From: Sphingosinicella flava
GTDB lineage: Bacteria > Pseudomonadota > Alphaproteobacteria > Sphingomonadales > Sphingomonadaceae
DNA length: 64,000 bases
Direction of reading: 5' to 3'
Assembly: GCF_016025255.1 (NCBI RefSeq)
Contig: NZ_CP065592.1
Coordinates: 1,159,122 to 1,223,121 of the forward strand
The first letter of the stretch is position 1. Every line of letters begins with the position of its first letter. The translations under genes and the position numbers were made by a program. Shown piece after piece: positions 1 through 8,945 of this stretch. The notes below the pieces were generated by a model, which was given only the letters and a program-made list of their open reading frames with translations, had not been told where the DNA came from and ran no database searches.

Positions 1-1131
1 GATCGGCTGCTTCGACCAGCCGTCGCGCTTCGCGTCGATATAGGCGCGGTCCATATAATCGAGCGATGGGGCCATGATGATCCCGGCGGTGAGGTGATCG
101 CCGGGTTCGGGAAGACTGGTGAAGCGCGGCAGCTGCGACAGCGCCACGTTCATGCGGAAGGTCGCGGACTCGCTCGCCCAGCCCAGCATGCGGCGCCCGA
201 TTTCCGGCGCGACGGCGCCGTGCGGGATTAGCTTTTCGAAGAGCAATTTGGGATGGACGACCGCGACCACCGCCTTGGCGCAATAGGCCTTGCCGCCCGC
301 GAGCGCGCCGACCGCCTTGCCCTTTTCGACGATGATCTCGTCGACGGGCGTGTCGAGGACGATCTCCACGCCCTTTTCACGGCACGCCTTTGCCATGGCC
401 TGGGTAATCGCGCCCATGCCCCCGATCGCATGCCCCCAGGCGCCCGGCACCCCCGCCGCCTCACCGAACAGATGGTGAAGGAGGACATAGGCGGAACCCG
501 GCGTGTCGGGGCTTGCATAATTGCCGACGATGGCGTCGAAGCCGAACAGCGCCTTGACGATATCGGTTTCGAAATAGCGATTGAGAATGTCGCTCGCGCT
601 CTTCGTAAAGAAGTCGAGCAGGTGTCGCTGGTCCTCCAGGCCGAGGCCGCGCACTCCATTGCCGAGTTTCAGGAGAGCGAGGATGTCGGCGAGCCCTCCG
701 CCCGCATTGGGCGGCGCCCGGAGCAACCAGTCCTGGAGGATGCGGACGACCTTTTCCAGCGATGCGGAATAAGCGTCATAAGCCGCCGCGTCCTTTTCCG
801 AATGGCGTGCGATCTCCCGCCGCGTGAGGCCGTCGCGGCCTGAGAGCAGATAATCGCTGCCAAAGGTCGGCAGGAAATTGTCGATCTTGCGGAGCACGAC
901 CTTCAGACCATGGTCGTAGAGCCGCATGTCGCGGATGACCTTGGGATTGAGCAGACTGACAGTGTAGCTCGCCGTGGAGTTGCGGAAGCCGGGCGCGAAT
1001 TCCTCGGTCACCGCTGCGCCGCCGACGACATGGCGGCGTTCGAGCATGGTGACCTTCAGGCCCCTGGACGCGAGATAATAAGCGCAGACCAGGCCGTTAT
1101 GCCCCGCGCCGATGATGACAATGTCGCTCAT
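1..1131 (-). CDS. Phytoene-dehydrogenase-like FAD/NAD(P) oxidoreductase (PYROXD2 type), C-terminus cut by window edge
   Basis: The reading frame is open from an ATG at 1131 to the left edge, giving 377 residues without a stop. The protein starts MSDIVIIGAGHNGLVCAYYL, a classic Rossmann dinucleotide-binding loop (GxGxNG) of the phytoene dehydrogenase/PYROXD2 family, followed by LERRHVVGGAAVTEEF, the second FAD contact. Near the edge it reads DYMDRAYIDAKRDGWSK, as in the late part of these proteins. Full-length members have about 520-530 residues, so roughly 150 are missing. The substrate cannot be read from the sequence; neighbouring hmgA does not prove a role in tyrosine catabolism. Gene presence is firm, substrate unknown. 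Confidence 0.85.
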   Translation of the reverse strand, partial: MSDIVIIGAGHNGLVCAYYLASRGLKVTMLERRHVVGGAAVTEEFAPGFRNSTASYTVSLLNPKVIRDMRLYDHGLKVVLRKIDNFLPTFGSDYLLSGRDGLTRREIARHSEKDAAAYDAYSASLEKVVRILQDWLLRAPPNAGGGLADILALLKLGNGVRGLGLEDQRHLLDFFTKSASDILNRYFETDIVKALFGFDAIVGNYASPDTPGSAYVLLHHLFGEAAGVPGAWGHAIGGMGAITQAMAKACREKGVEIVLDTPVDEIIVEKGKAVGALAGGKAYCAKAVVAVVHPKLLFEKLIPHGAVAPEIGRRMLGWASESATFRMNVALSQLPRFTSLPEPGDHLTAGIIMAPSLDYMDRAYIDAKRDGWSKQPI

Positions 1132-1148
1132 TTACCCCTTACCCCCGA

Positions 1149-1224
1149 CACCGTTCGTGTCGAGCGAAGTCGAGACACGTAGGCCAGCGCAAGCGCTTCT
1201 CGACTTCGCTCGAAGCGAACGGTG
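1149..1224. repeat. Inverted repeat, family A (CGAGCGAAGTCGAGA type)
   Basis: Two arms face each other: CACCGTTCG followed by CGAGCGAAGTCGAGA at the left, and TCTCGACTTCGCTCG followed by CGAACGGTG at the right, about 22 bases apart. It fills most of the gap between hmgA and the downstream oxidoreductase. A relative lies inside the E2 gene at 25055-25129. Its type (REP-like, intergenic, high copy in sphingomonads) is from my recollection of such genomes. Confidence 0.85.
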
Positions 1225-1228
1225 AAGG

Positions 1229-2515
1229 TCAAGGCAATCGCGCCTTTGGAAAGCCGCCCCAGGCTTCGTCATAATCGCCCTGCAATTTGTCCGTCTCCAG
1301 CGCGAACCTGGTCGGCATATAGGGCCAGCAGCTTTCGACCATGAAGGCCATGGTGCCCTCGATCTTGTGCGGCTTCAGCTCGGCCTCGCTCGCGCCCTTC
1401 CAGCTCGCGACGTCGGGGCCATGACCAGCCATCAGATTGTGCAAGGACATCGCGCCCGGCGCAAAGCCGTCGGCCTTGGCGTCATAGGCGCCATGGATCA
1501 GACCCATGCACTCGCTCATCACGTTGCGGTGGAACCAGGGCGGGCGGAACGTGTCTTCCGCTACCATCCAGCGCGGCGGGAAGATGACGAAATCGGCATT
1601 GGCCCGGCCCGGCGTCTCGGACGGGCTGGTGAGAACGGTGAAGATGGACGGATCGGGATGGTCGTAGCTGACCGTGCCGATCGTGTTGAATTTGGAAAGG
1701 TCGTATTTCCACGGCGCGAGCGTGCCGTGCCAAGCAACGACATCGAGCGGCGAGTGGTCGAGCGTGGTGGTCCAAAGGCTGCCCAGATATTTCTGGATCA
1801 GCTCCACCTCCCCTTCCGCATCCTCAAATTGCGCGACCGGCGTCAGGAAATCGCGGGGGTTGGCGAGGCCGTTGGAACCGATCGGGCCAAGCTCGGGCAG
1901 GCGGAACAGGGCGCCGTGATTTTCGGCGACATAGCCGCGCGCCTTACCGTCCGGCAGCGCGGCGCGGAAGCGGACGCCGCGGGGGACGAGTGCGACTTCG
2001 CCCGGACCGATGTCGATGCGGCCCATCTCGGTGTAGAGCGTCAGGCGCCCCTGTTCCGGAATGAACAGCATCTCGCCATCGGCATTGAAGAAGCAGCGAT
2101 GCTGCATGTCCTTGTTGGCGGCATAGAGGTGCACCGCAACGCCGGTCAGATCGGCCGGATCGCGATTGGCCATCATCGTCACCATGCCGTCGATCAGGTC
2201 GGTCGACTGCGCCGGGAGGTCGATCGGGTTCCAGCGCAAGCGATTGGGCGCGACCGGCGCCTTCACAATGCCAGGCGCGAACAATTGCGCGCCTTCATAC
2301 CGGCGGTAGGGCGGATGCTCCGCGCTCGGCCGCATCCGGTAAAGCCAGGAGCGGCGGTTTTCGTGACGCGGCGCGGTGAAGGCGGTGCCGGAAAGCTGTT
2401 CGGCATAAAGGCCGAAGGCAGGCCGCTGCGGCGAATTGCGGCCTTCGGGGAGCGCGCCCGGCACGGCCTCCGTCGCGAAATGACTGCCGAAGCCTCCGGA
2501 TTGATAGCCTTCCAT
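1229..2515 (-). CDS. hmgA: Homogentisate 1,2-dioxygenase
   Basis: A 428-residue protein of normal length for the family, starting [20 protein letters not shown], a recognisable HmgA N-terminus. It opens the aromatic ring of homogentisate to maleylacetoacetate in tyrosine and phenylalanine breakdown. The Fe(II)-ligand region reads [18 protein letters not shown] and then [12 protein letters not shown], holding the expected His, Glu and His ligands. The usual companions (hpd, maiA, fahA) are not in this window. It is transcribed in the same direction as the downstream oxidoreductase but a repeat separates them, so co-transcription is uncertain. Confidence 0.95.
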   Translation of the reverse strand: MEGYQSGGFGSHFATEAVPGALPEGRNSPQRPAFGLYAEQLSGTAFTAPRHENRRSWLYRMRPSAEHPPYRRYEGAQLFAPGIVKAPVAPNRLRWNPIDLPAQSTDLIDGMVTMMANRDPADLTGVAVHLYAANKDMQHRCFFNADGEMLFIPEQGRLTLYTEMGRIDIGPGEVALVPRGVRFRAALPDGKARGYVAENHGALFRLPELGPIGSNGLANPRDFLTPVAQFEDAEGEVELIQKYLGSLWTTTLDHSPLDVVAWHGTLAPWKYDLSKFNTIGTVSYDHPDPSIFTVLTSPSETPGRANADFVIFPPRWMVAEDTFRPPWFHRNVMSECMGLIHGAYDAKADGFAPGAMSLHNLMAGHGPDVASWKGASEAELKPHKIEGTMAFMVESCWPYMPTRFALETDKLQGDYDEAWGGFPKARLP

Positions 2516-2541
2516 GTTCCTCTCCGCTGGCCTTGTGGCTC

Positions 2542-3885
2542 TTATTTCATCAGCACCAATTCTTCGGCCATTGATGGATGAAGCGCCACCACCTCGTCAA
2601 ACTGGCTTTTCTTGAGTTTGGCCTTCACCGCGATGGCGGCGGCCTGCAGGATTTCAGGCGCATCGGGGCCGATCATATGGACGCCGACAACGACATCGGT
2701 GTCGCCATTCACGACCAGCTTGTAGAGCGCGCGCTCGTTTCGCCCGGCCAGCACGTTCTTCATCGGGCGGAAGTCGGAGGTGAAGATCTTCACCGATCCC
2801 AAGGTGTTGCGCGCCTGGCTCTCGGTGAGGCCGACGCCCGCGAGCGGCGGGTGGCTGAACACGGCGGAGGGAATGCAGCTATAGTCCACCTTGGTCGGCT
2901 TGTTGCCGAAGAAAGTGTCGGCGAAGGCCTGCCCCTCGCGGATCGCGACCGGCGTTAATTGCACCCGGTTCGTCACGTCGCCGACGGCGAAGATGGAGGG
3001 GCAGGTCGTGCGGTTCACGTCGTCCACCACCACGGCGCCGTTCTTGTCGATCTCGACGCCCGCGCTCTCCAGCCCCAGCCCCTTGGTATGCGGCACGCGG
3101 CCGATGGCGAAGAGCAGGATGTCGGCCTCGATGGGATCGTGGCTGGACATGTGGATGCGGAGCTTGCCGTCGACTTTCTCGACCTTCGTGAATTCATTGT
3201 GGAAGAGGAATTCGATCCCCTTCATCGTCGAGATTTGGAGCAGGCGGTCGCGGATCTGCGTGTCGTAGTGACGCAATATCTTGTCGCTCCTGTTGACGAG
3301 CGTCACCTTGCTTCCGAATTCGTGGAAGATGCCGGCGAATTCGTTGGCGATATAGCCGCCGCCCGCGATCACGATCCGTTCGGGGAGCTTGTCGAGGCCG
3401 AACACTTCGTTCGACGTGATGCCATGCTCGCGGCCCTCGACCGGCGGGATGGCGGGCCAGGCGCCGGTCGCGATCAATATCTTGCCCGCGCTGATCGTGC
3501 GGCCGCTCGCCAGCGTCACTTCATTGGGCCCGCTTACCGTCGCGCGCTCGTGGAAGATTTCGACCTTATTGTTTTCGAGAGTCTGGGTGTAGAGCCCCTC
3601 GATCCGGGTGACGTCGGCGGCGACATTGTCGCGCAGCACCGGCCAGTCGAACTTGCATTCCTTGATGTGCCAGCCGAAGCGGGCGGCATCCATCACGTCC
3701 TCGGCGAAATGGGCGCCGTAGACGAGCATCTTCTTGGGTACGCAGCCCCGGATGACGCAGGTGCCGCCGACGCGATGCTCCTCCGCCACCGCGACCTTCG
3801 CGCCATGGGCGGCCGCCACGCGAGAGGCGCGCACGCCCCCCGAACCAGCGCCGATGACGAAGAGGTCGTAATCGTAATCAGCCAT
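2542..3885 (-). CDS. gor: Glutathione-disulfide reductase (class I pyridine nucleotide-disulfide oxidoreductase)
   Basis: 447 residues with the start placed at the ATG at 3885, preceded by GGGAGAAGAGA as ribosome-binding site. A longer in-frame start at 3939 would add 18 residues read from a palindromic repeat and is rejected. FAD loop [11 protein letters not shown] (12-22), redox-active Cys43 and Cys48 in [16 protein letters not shown](P) loop [11 protein letters not shown], and the C-terminal HPSMAEE with the catalytic His. The protein keeps NADPH-dependent reduction of glutathione disulfide in the cytoplasm. The redox loop is CVIRGC, as in alphaproteobacterial and plant glutathione reductases rather than CVNVGC of dihydrolipoamide dehydrogenase, which argues against its being the E3 for the bkd operon. 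Confidence 0.92.
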   Translation of the reverse strand: MADYDYDLFVIGAGSGGVRASRVAAAHGAKVAVAEEHRVGGTCVIRGCVPKKMLVYGAHFAEDVMDAARFGWHIKECKFDWPVLRDNVAADVTRIEGLYTQTLENNKVEIFHERATVSGPNEVTLASGRTISAGKILIATGAWPAIPPVEGREHGITSNEVFGLDKLPERIVIAGGGYIANEFAGIFHEFGSKVTLVNRSDKILRHYDTQIRDRLLQISTMKGIEFLFHNEFTKVEKVDGKLRIHMSSHDPIEADILLFAIGRVPHTKGLGLESAGVEIDKNGAVVVDDVNRTTCPSIFAVGDVTNRVQLTPVAIREGQAFADTFFGNKPTKVDYSCIPSAVFSHPPLAGVGLTESQARNTLGSVKIFTSDFRPMKNVLAGRNERALYKLVVNGDTDVVVGVHMIGPDAPEILQAAAIAVKAKLKKSQFDEVVALHPSMAEELVLMK

Positions 3886-3900
3886 TCTCTTCTCCCTGCC

Positions 3901-3972
3901 GTCACTCCAGCGAAAGCTGGAGTCTAGACGGAGCTGCAATTACCGCATGACTCCAGCTTTCGCTGGAGTCAT
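3901..3972. repeat. Inverted pair of family B hairpins
   Basis: ACTCCAGCGAAAGCTGGAGT at 3904-3923 and its reverse complement at 3950-3969. Each unit is a hairpin with an 8-base stem and GAAA loop, and the two units form a larger inverted repeat. It lies between pgi and gor and ends three bases before the pgi stop codon, so it may also work as a transcript terminus. Confidence 0.9.
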
Positions 3973-3974
3973 GC

Positions 3975-5480
3975 TTAGGTGTTGGCGGCGGGCCCGAAGG
4001 CGCGCTCGATCAGCGCCTGGGTCGACGGATCGAACTCGAAGCCGCCGCTGTCGATGGCCTTGGCCATCTCCTTGCCCAATTCCACGCCAAACTGATCGAA
4101 GGCGTTGATGTTAAGCAGCACGGCGTTGGCAAAGGTGCGCTGTTCGTAAAAAGCGATCAGCGCGCCCAATGTGCGGGGATCGACGCTGTCGAGGAGGATC
4201 GTCGTCGAAGGCCGGTCGCCCGGATAGGAGCGGGCGGGATCGTCGGCCTGCTTGCCGGTCATCAGCGCTGCACCTTGCGCGAAGCAATTAATCAGCAGCT
4301 GGCGGTGATGGTCGAATTCCAGCCCATGTTCCGGCTCGACGGCGGCGACGAATTCGACCGGCACAAGGTGGGTACCCTGATGGAGAAGCTGGAACACGGC
4401 ATGCTGCGCGTCGGTGCCGACGCCGCCCCAGGTGATCTGGGACGAGGCGCGCCCAACCGGCTGCCCGCCCACAGTGACGCTCTTGCCGTTCGATTCCATC
4501 TCGAGCTGCTGGAGATAGGGCGGGAGAAGCCGCAGCCGCTCGTCATAGGCGAAGACCGCGCGGGTCTGCGCGCCGCGCACATTGGCATAATAACGGTCGG
4601 CAAAGGCCGCGAGGACCGGTGCATTCTCCCGCAGCGGCGCCGTGCGGAAGTGGCGGTCCATGGTCGACGCGCCTTCGAGCAGGCTCTCGAACGCGTCCCA
4701 GCCGAGCGCCAGCGCGGCCGGAAAGCCGATAGACGACCAGAGCGAATAACGGCCGCCTACCGTTTCGGAGAAGGGCAGGATGCGGGTTTCGTCGACGCCG
4801 AATTCGATAGCTTTGTCGGGAGACGCGGTCAGCGCGACGACGCGGCCGTAGGGATCCTCGACTCCATGTTCCTCCAACCAAGCGAGCGCCGAGCGGGCGT
4901 TCAGCATCGTCTCGGTCGTCGTGAAGGTCTTGGACGCGACGACCACTAGGGTCGCGGTCGCGTCGAAGCGGCGGATCGCCTCCTCTAGCGCCGCGCCGTC
5001 GACGTTGGAAACGACCGCGACATCGTAGCGGCTCTCGTCGCGCCCGATGGCATCGACCAGGAAGTCGGGGCCAAGCGCTGACCCGCCGATGCCGATATGC
5101 AGGATATGGCGGATGGGTCCGAAGGCTCCCGCCTCGATCGCGTCGATCAGGCTCCGCATGCGGGCGTGGAAGGCCTGGGCGCGCTCGACGCTTTCCGGCG
5201 TCCCATGGCCGCGCTCGGCGCTATGCTCGGCGGCCCGCCCTTCGGTGACATTCACCTTCTCGCCCGCGAACAGGGCATCGCGAGCGCGGTCGAACTGCAT
5301 GGCGTCGGCCAGCGCCTCGAACGCCTCGAGAAGCTCTTGAGTCAGGTGCGTCTTGGAAAAATCGAAGCGAATGCCGCCTTCCTCGACGGTCAGGCGCGAA
5401 AGGCGATCGGGTTCGGCCGCGAACAATTCGGTCAGCCGCTTCGCCGGCGCCCGTTCCACTGCGGCCCACGCGTCACTCAT
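3975..5480 (-). CDS. pgi: Glucose-6-phosphate isomerase
   Basis: 501 residues, normal for the bacterial family. It interconverts glucose-6-phosphate and fructose-6-phosphate; in an Entner-Doudoroff organism it mainly returns fructose-6-phosphate to glucose-6-phosphate for Zwf. Seen: HIGIGGSALGPDFL (phosphosugar loop), SKTFTTTETMLNA (SIS signature), GGRYSLWSSIG, and the C-terminal QFGVELGKEMAKAI with the family PROSITE-like pattern. The gene ends inside a repeat shared with gor and is divergent from lepB. Confidence 0.96.
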   Translation of the reverse strand: MSDAWAAVERAPAKRLTELFAAEPDRLSRLTVEEGGIRFDFSKTHLTQELLEAFEALADAMQFDRARDALFAGEKVNVTEGRAAEHSAERGHGTPESVERAQAFHARMRSLIDAIEAGAFGPIRHILHIGIGGSALGPDFLVDAIGRDESRYDVAVVSNVDGAALEEAIRRFDATATLVVVASKTFTTTETMLNARSALAWLEEHGVEDPYGRVVALTASPDKAIEFGVDETRILPFSETVGGRYSLWSSIGFPAALALGWDAFESLLEGASTMDRHFRTAPLRENAPVLAAFADRYYANVRGAQTRAVFAYDERLRLLPPYLQQLEMESNGKSVTVGGQPVGRASSQITWGGVGTDAQHAVFQLLHQGTHLVPVEFVAAVEPEHGLEFDHHRQLLINCFAQGAALMTGKQADDPARSYPGDRPSTTILLDSVDPRTLGALIAFYEQRTFANAVLLNINAFDQFGVELGKEMAKAIDSGGFEFDPSTQALIERAFGPAANT

Positions 5481-5553
5481 GCCTTATCTCCCTTGGTTCG
5501 CCGCCTATCTAGGGAGCGTGAAGCGGAAAGCCTAGCTCTTCTCCTCGCTCGGA

Positions 5554-5575
5554 CCCTCCCCCATCAGGGGGAGGG
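5554..5575. repeat. G/C-run hairpin, family C half-element
   Basis: CCCTCCCCC, a four-base loop, and GGGGGAGGG, followed by CTTTTGG, in the divergent pgi-lepB region. The same C-run/G-run element occurs as a long inverted pair before era (7146-7255). It could terminate plus-strand reading but no plus-strand gene ends here. Confidence 0.7.
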
Positions 5576-5618
5576 CTTTTGGCTTGACCCGGCATCGCCC
5601 CCAAGCGAAAGCGCCGCT

Positions 5619-6458
5619 ATGGATCGCAGCGACATGGCCGACACGATGACACCTGCGCCGCCCGCGAAGCAGCGGAGCGGCCTGGTGGAAACCACGCGGT
5701 TCCTGCTTCTTCTCTTCGTCATCGCCGTGTTGTTGAGGAGCTTCTTCGTCGCCGCCTTCAGCATCCCGTCGGGGTCGATGCTGCCACGCATGATGATCGG
5801 CGACTATCTGTTCGTCGCCAAATGGCCTTACGGCTATTCGCGCTACAGCTTCCCCTTCGATCTCCTGTCCTTCGACGGCCGCATCCTCGGCACGCCGCCC
5901 GAACGCGGCGATGTCGTCGTGTTTCGCTATCCTGGCAGCGAGCAGGATTATGTGAAGCGCCTGATCGGCCTTCCGGGCGACATGATCCAGGTCCGGCAGG
6001 GACAGCTCTACATCAATGGCGAAGCGGTGGAGCGCACGCGGATCGCCGATTTTCCGATGCCCGTATCGCCCAACAGCCCTTGCCGCTTCGTCGATCCCAG
6101 CCGGAAGCGTGAAGTTCAGGGTGAGGATGGCGAAACGCTCTGCGCCTATCCGCGCTATCGCGAAACGTTACCCGGCGGCAAAAGCTACGACGTGATCGAT
6201 CAGGCCGACAGCCTGGCCGACACGACCGAGGTGTTCATGGTGCCCGAAGGCCATGTCTTCGTCATGGGCGACAATCGCGACGACAGCCTCGACAGCCGGT
6301 TCCCGGTGAGCCAAGGCGGGGTCGGCATGCTTCGGCAAGAGAATTTGATCGGGCGCGGCCTCATCACCTTCTTCTCGACCGATGGGTCGGCCGAATGGGC
6401 GAAGCCGTGGACTTGGGTATCGGCGGCGCGCTGGGACCGGATCGGCGAGACTTATTGA
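5619..6458 (+). CDS. lepB: Signal peptidase I
   Basis: 279 residues from the ATG at 5619; a second ATG at 5634 is almost as good, and an upstream open stretch reaching into the antisense of pgi is not coding. One N-terminal transmembrane segment (about residues 25-45), then the catalytic Ser in IPSGSMLP and the general-base Lys in DYVKRLIGLPGD, then GDNRDDSLDSR near the C-terminus: the S26 family boxes B, D and E. It cleaves signal peptides at the periplasmic face of the inner membrane. First gene of lepB-rnc-era; its TGA overlaps the rnc ATG. Confidence 0.93.
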   Translation: MDRSDMADTMTPAPPAKQRSGLVETTRFLLLLFVIAVLLRSFFVAAFSIPSGSMLPRMMIGDYLFVAKWPYGYSRYSFPFDLLSFDGRILGTPPERGDVVVFRYPGSEQDYVKRLIGLPGDMIQVRQGQLYINGEAVERTRIADFPMPVSPNSPCRFVDPSRKREVQGEDGETLCAYPRYRETLPGGKSYDVIDQADSLADTTEVFMVPEGHVFVMGDNRDDSLDSRFPVSQGGVGMLRQENLIGRGLITFFSTDGSAEWAKPWTWVSAARWDRIGETY

Positions 6459-7123
6459 TGAGCGGCGCCGTCATCGCCTGGGTCGAAGCCGCGACCGGCC
6501 ATAAGCCGAAGGATCCCGCCCTCTTCATCCGCGCCCTCACCCATTCGAGCCGGGGGGGAGACCATTATGAGCGGCTGGAATTTCTCGGCGACCGCGTCCT
6601 CGGCCTCGTCGTCGCCGACTGGATCTACAGGCTCTTTCCGACCGAGCCCGAAGGGGTGTTGTCGCGGCGGCTGAATGTCCTCGTATCGCGGGAGACATGC
6701 GCCGACGTCGGGCGGCAATTGGGTGTCGGCGCGCAAGCGATCCTCGGCAAGCAGGCGCGCGAGGATGGCGCCACCGAAAGCGACAATGTCCTCGGCGACA
6801 TCGTCGAGGCGCTGATCGGCGCCCTTTATCTGGAGGGCGGCCTGCCCCTCGCCGCCGGCTTCATCCGCACCGCTTGGGGCGACCGCGCGGAACGGCACGG
6901 CAAAGCGCCCAAGCATCCCAAATCCGCGCTCCAGGAATGGGCGGCGGCGAACAACAAGCGTCCGCCGGTTTATGAAATGAAGGGCCGCACCGGTGCCCAT
7001 CATGCCCCCCGTTTCGTTGTGGCGGTGGCGATCAAGGGCGTCGGGGAGGCCGAGGCCGAAGGCACAAGCAAGCAGGAAGCCGAGACGGCCGCCGCGAAAG
7101 CATTGTTGGAGAAGGTGAGTTGA
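6458..7123 (+). CDS. rnc: Ribonuclease III
   Basis: 221 residues. The start is the ATG that overlaps the lepB stop as TGATG; an in-frame ATG 63 bases upstream lies inside lepB and is rejected. The RNase III signature is HYERLEFLGDRVLG, where most family members have GDAVL, followed by the second acidic cluster DIVEALIGALYLEGG. The C-terminal double-stranded RNA-binding domain begins at PKSALQEWAAANN and ends TSKQEAETAAAKALLE. It processes rRNA precursors and cuts structured mRNAs. Confidence 0.95.
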   Translation: MSGAVIAWVEAATGHKPKDPALFIRALTHSSRGGDHYERLEFLGDRVLGLVVADWIYRLFPTEPEGVLSRRLNVLVSRETCADVGRQLGVGAQAILGKQAREDGATESDNVLGDIVEALIGALYLEGGLPLAAGFIRTAWGDRAERHGKAPKHPKSALQEWAAANNKRPPVYEMKGRTGAHHAPRFVVAVAIKGVGEAEAEGTSKQEAETAAAKALLEKVS

Positions 7124-7145
7124 CGACGTTTAGTATCGCGATGAA

Positions 7146-7255
7146 AGCCCCTCCCCCTCGATGGGGGAGGCTGGGTGGGGGTGATGCTCGACGTAGGGCA
7201 ATAATCTTCCCCGGCATCACCCCCACCCAACCCTCCCCCATCGAGGGGGAGGGCT
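7146..7255. repeat. Long inverted repeat, family C, ending at the era start
   Basis: A left arm of 42 bases (7146-7187) and a nearly perfect complementary right arm (7214-7255), separated by 26 bases. Within each arm a C-run and a G-run form a smaller hairpin. The right arm ends two bases before the era ATG and contains its purine-rich ribosome-binding site. Confidence 0.92.
7245..7253 (+). promoter_or_regulatory. Ribosome-binding site of era, supplied by the repeat
   Basis: GGGGGAGGG lies three bases before the ATG at 7257; the GGGGGA part has normal spacing. It is the outer part of the right arm of the family C inverted repeat, so pairing with the left arm would hide it. Seen directly; the regulatory consequence is inference. 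Confidence 0.6.
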
Positions 7256-7256
7256 C

Positions 7257-8150
7257 ATGAGTGAAAGATGCGGCCTCGTCGCCGTCGTGGGCGCGCCCAA
7301 TGCGGGGAAGTCCACTTTGGTCAATGCGCTGGTCGGCCAGAAGGTCGCCATCGTCAGCCCCAAGGCGCAGACGACGCGCGTTCGCCTGATGGGCATCGCG
7401 ATACTGGGCGAGGCGCAGATCCTGCTGATGGACACGCCGGGCATCTTCGAACCCAAAAGGCGGCTGGACCGGGCGATGGTCGCCGCAGCCTGGGGCGGAG
7501 CGCAGGACGCCGATCTGATCGCGCTCGTGGTGGACGCGAAGACCGGTCTCTCGCGGCGGATCGAGGAGATGCTCGACACGCTGAAGCAGCGGCGGGAGCC
7601 GAAGATCCTCGTCCTCAACAAGGTGGACGTGACGCCGAAGGAAGAGCTGCTGACGCTCACCGCGCGCCTGTCCGAAAGGCTGGATTTCGAGGACATTTTC
7701 ATGGTGTCCGCGACGACGGGCGATGGGGTTACGGACCTCAAGAAAGCCCTCGCCGCCCGCATGCCGGAGGGCCCGTGGCATTTCCCGGAAGATCAGGTGT
7801 CGGACGCCACCGACCGCATGCTTGCCGCCGAAGTCACCCGCGAACAGCTCTATCATCAGCTGCATGCCGAACTGCCCTATGAAAGCGCGATCGAAACCGA
7901 GAAATATGAGGAAAGGAAGGACGGCTCCGTTGCCATCCACCAGCAGATCCTGGTCGGGCGCGACAGCCAGAAGGCGATCGTGCTCGGCAAGCGCGGCACC
8001 CGCATCCGCGAAATCGGCGAGGCGGCACGCAAGGAATTGAGCGAACTCCTGGGCCGCAAGGTCCACCTCTTCCTTCACGTAAAGGTCAACCCGAAATGGG
8101 AGGAAGACCGCGGCCTCTATCGCGAGATCGGGCTCGACTGGGTGGAATAG
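7257..8150 (+). CDS. era: GTPase Era, 16S rRNA maturation factor
   Basis: 297 residues, full length. G1 loop VVGAPNAGKST, G3 DTPGIF, G4 NKVD, then the C-terminal KH domain with VGRDSQKAIVLGKRGTRIREIG, which binds the 3' end of 16S rRNA. It acts in 30S subunit assembly. Third gene of the conserved lepB-rnc-era group, but separated from rnc by a 110-base inverted repeat that provides its ribosome-binding site. Ends one base before the stop of the convergent sirtuin gene. Confidence 0.96.
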   Translation: MSERCGLVAVVGAPNAGKSTLVNALVGQKVAIVSPKAQTTRVRLMGIAILGEAQILLMDTPGIFEPKRRLDRAMVAAAWGGAQDADLIALVVDAKTGLSRRIEEMLDTLKQRREPKILVLNKVDVTPKEELLTLTARLSERLDFEDIFMVSATTGDGVTDLKKALAARMPEGPWHFPEDQVSDATDRMLAAEVTREQLYHQLHAELPYESAIETEKYEERKDGSVAIHQQILVGRDSQKAIVLGKRGTRIREIGEAARKELSELLGRKVHLFLHVKVNPKWEEDRGLYREIGLDWVE

Positions 8151-8151
8151 C

Positions 8152-8856
8152 TCAAGAAGCCAGCATCTCCTCGACCCATTGCGGTACTAGCTCCCCCGCC
8201 AGGCCGACGCGGCTTTCGTGGAAGAAGATGCTGCCCTGGCTCGGCTCCAGGTTCATTTCCAAGGTGCGGACGCCGAGATAGCGGGCGGTCTGGACGAAAC
8301 CGGCGGCGGGATACACAGCGCCGGACGTGCCGATGCTGACGAAGAGATCGGCCTTATGCAGCGCGCGTTCGATGCGCTCCATTTCGTAGGGCATTTCACC
8401 GAACCAGACGATGTCGGGACGAAGACGGCCCGATGCGCCGCAGGAAGGGCAGGGCGGACCGCCCAGCAAATTCTCCTCCCATCTCACCCGCGCATCGCAG
8501 GCGAGGCACCAGGCGGATTTGAGTTCGCCGTGCATGTGAAGGACGCGCCCCGCCCCGGCGCGCTCGTGGAGATCGTCGACATTCTGGGTGACGACCAAAA
8601 GCTCGCCCGGCCATTCCGCATCCAGCCGCGCCAACGCGCGATGGGCAGCATTCGGCTCGACGGACCTCAATTTCGCCCGCCGCTGATCGTAGAAGGTCTG
8701 CACCAGCTCCGGATCGCGCGCAAAGGCTTCCGGCGTCGCAACATCCTCGACGCGATGCCCTTCCCACAGGCCGTCCGGCCCCCGGAACGTCGCGACGCCG
8801 CTCTCCGCGGAAATGCCGGCGCCGGTCAGGATGACGATGTTCTGGATGTCCGCCAT
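8152..8856 (-). CDS. cobB: NAD-dependent protein deacylase (sirtuin, CobB type)
   Basis: 234 residues. NAD-binding GAGISAESGVATFRG near the N-terminus, TQNVDDLHERAG with the Asn-Asp pair, catalytic His in VLHMHGELK, and two Cys pairs (CLAC, CPSC) for the structural zinc. DIVWFGEMPYEM and SIGTSGAVYPAAGF complete the sirtuin pattern. The residues between TFYDQRRAKL are compatible with the Tyr/Arg pair of class III desuccinylating sirtuins. It removes acyl groups from lysines using NAD. Monocistronic, convergent with era. Confidence 0.94.
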   Translation of the reverse strand: MADIQNIVILTGAGISAESGVATFRGPDGLWEGHRVEDVATPEAFARDPELVQTFYDQRRAKLRSVEPNAAHRALARLDAEWPGELLVVTQNVDDLHERAGAGRVLHMHGELKSAWCLACDARVRWEENLLGGPPCPSCGASGRLRPDIVWFGEMPYEMERIERALHKADLFVSIGTSGAVYPAAGFVQTARYLGVRTLEMNLEPSQGSIFFHESRVGLAGELVPQWVEEMLAS

Positions 8857-8945
8857 ACCGTCGCCATTGCCAGAACGGCCAAGTCATCGCCAGAGCGGAG
8901 CACAATATGGTTCTCATGGTCGTAGACAGCGGCTAGGGCCGCGTC

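Noticed and set aside
2542-3885. The disulfide oxidoreductase as E3 for the bkd complex
   Set aside because: The redox loop CVIRGC and overall sequence fit glutathione reductase; dihydrolipoamide dehydrogenases have CxNxGC.
3886-3939. N-terminal extension of glutathione reductase by 18 residues
   Set aside because: The extension (DSSFRWSDGRE) is read from a repeat, and the ATG at 3885 has a good ribosome-binding site and the usual family start.
5097-5618. Long N-terminal extension of signal peptidase I
   Set aside because: The upstream open frame is antisense to pgi and then crosses the intergenic hairpin; it has no family similarity.
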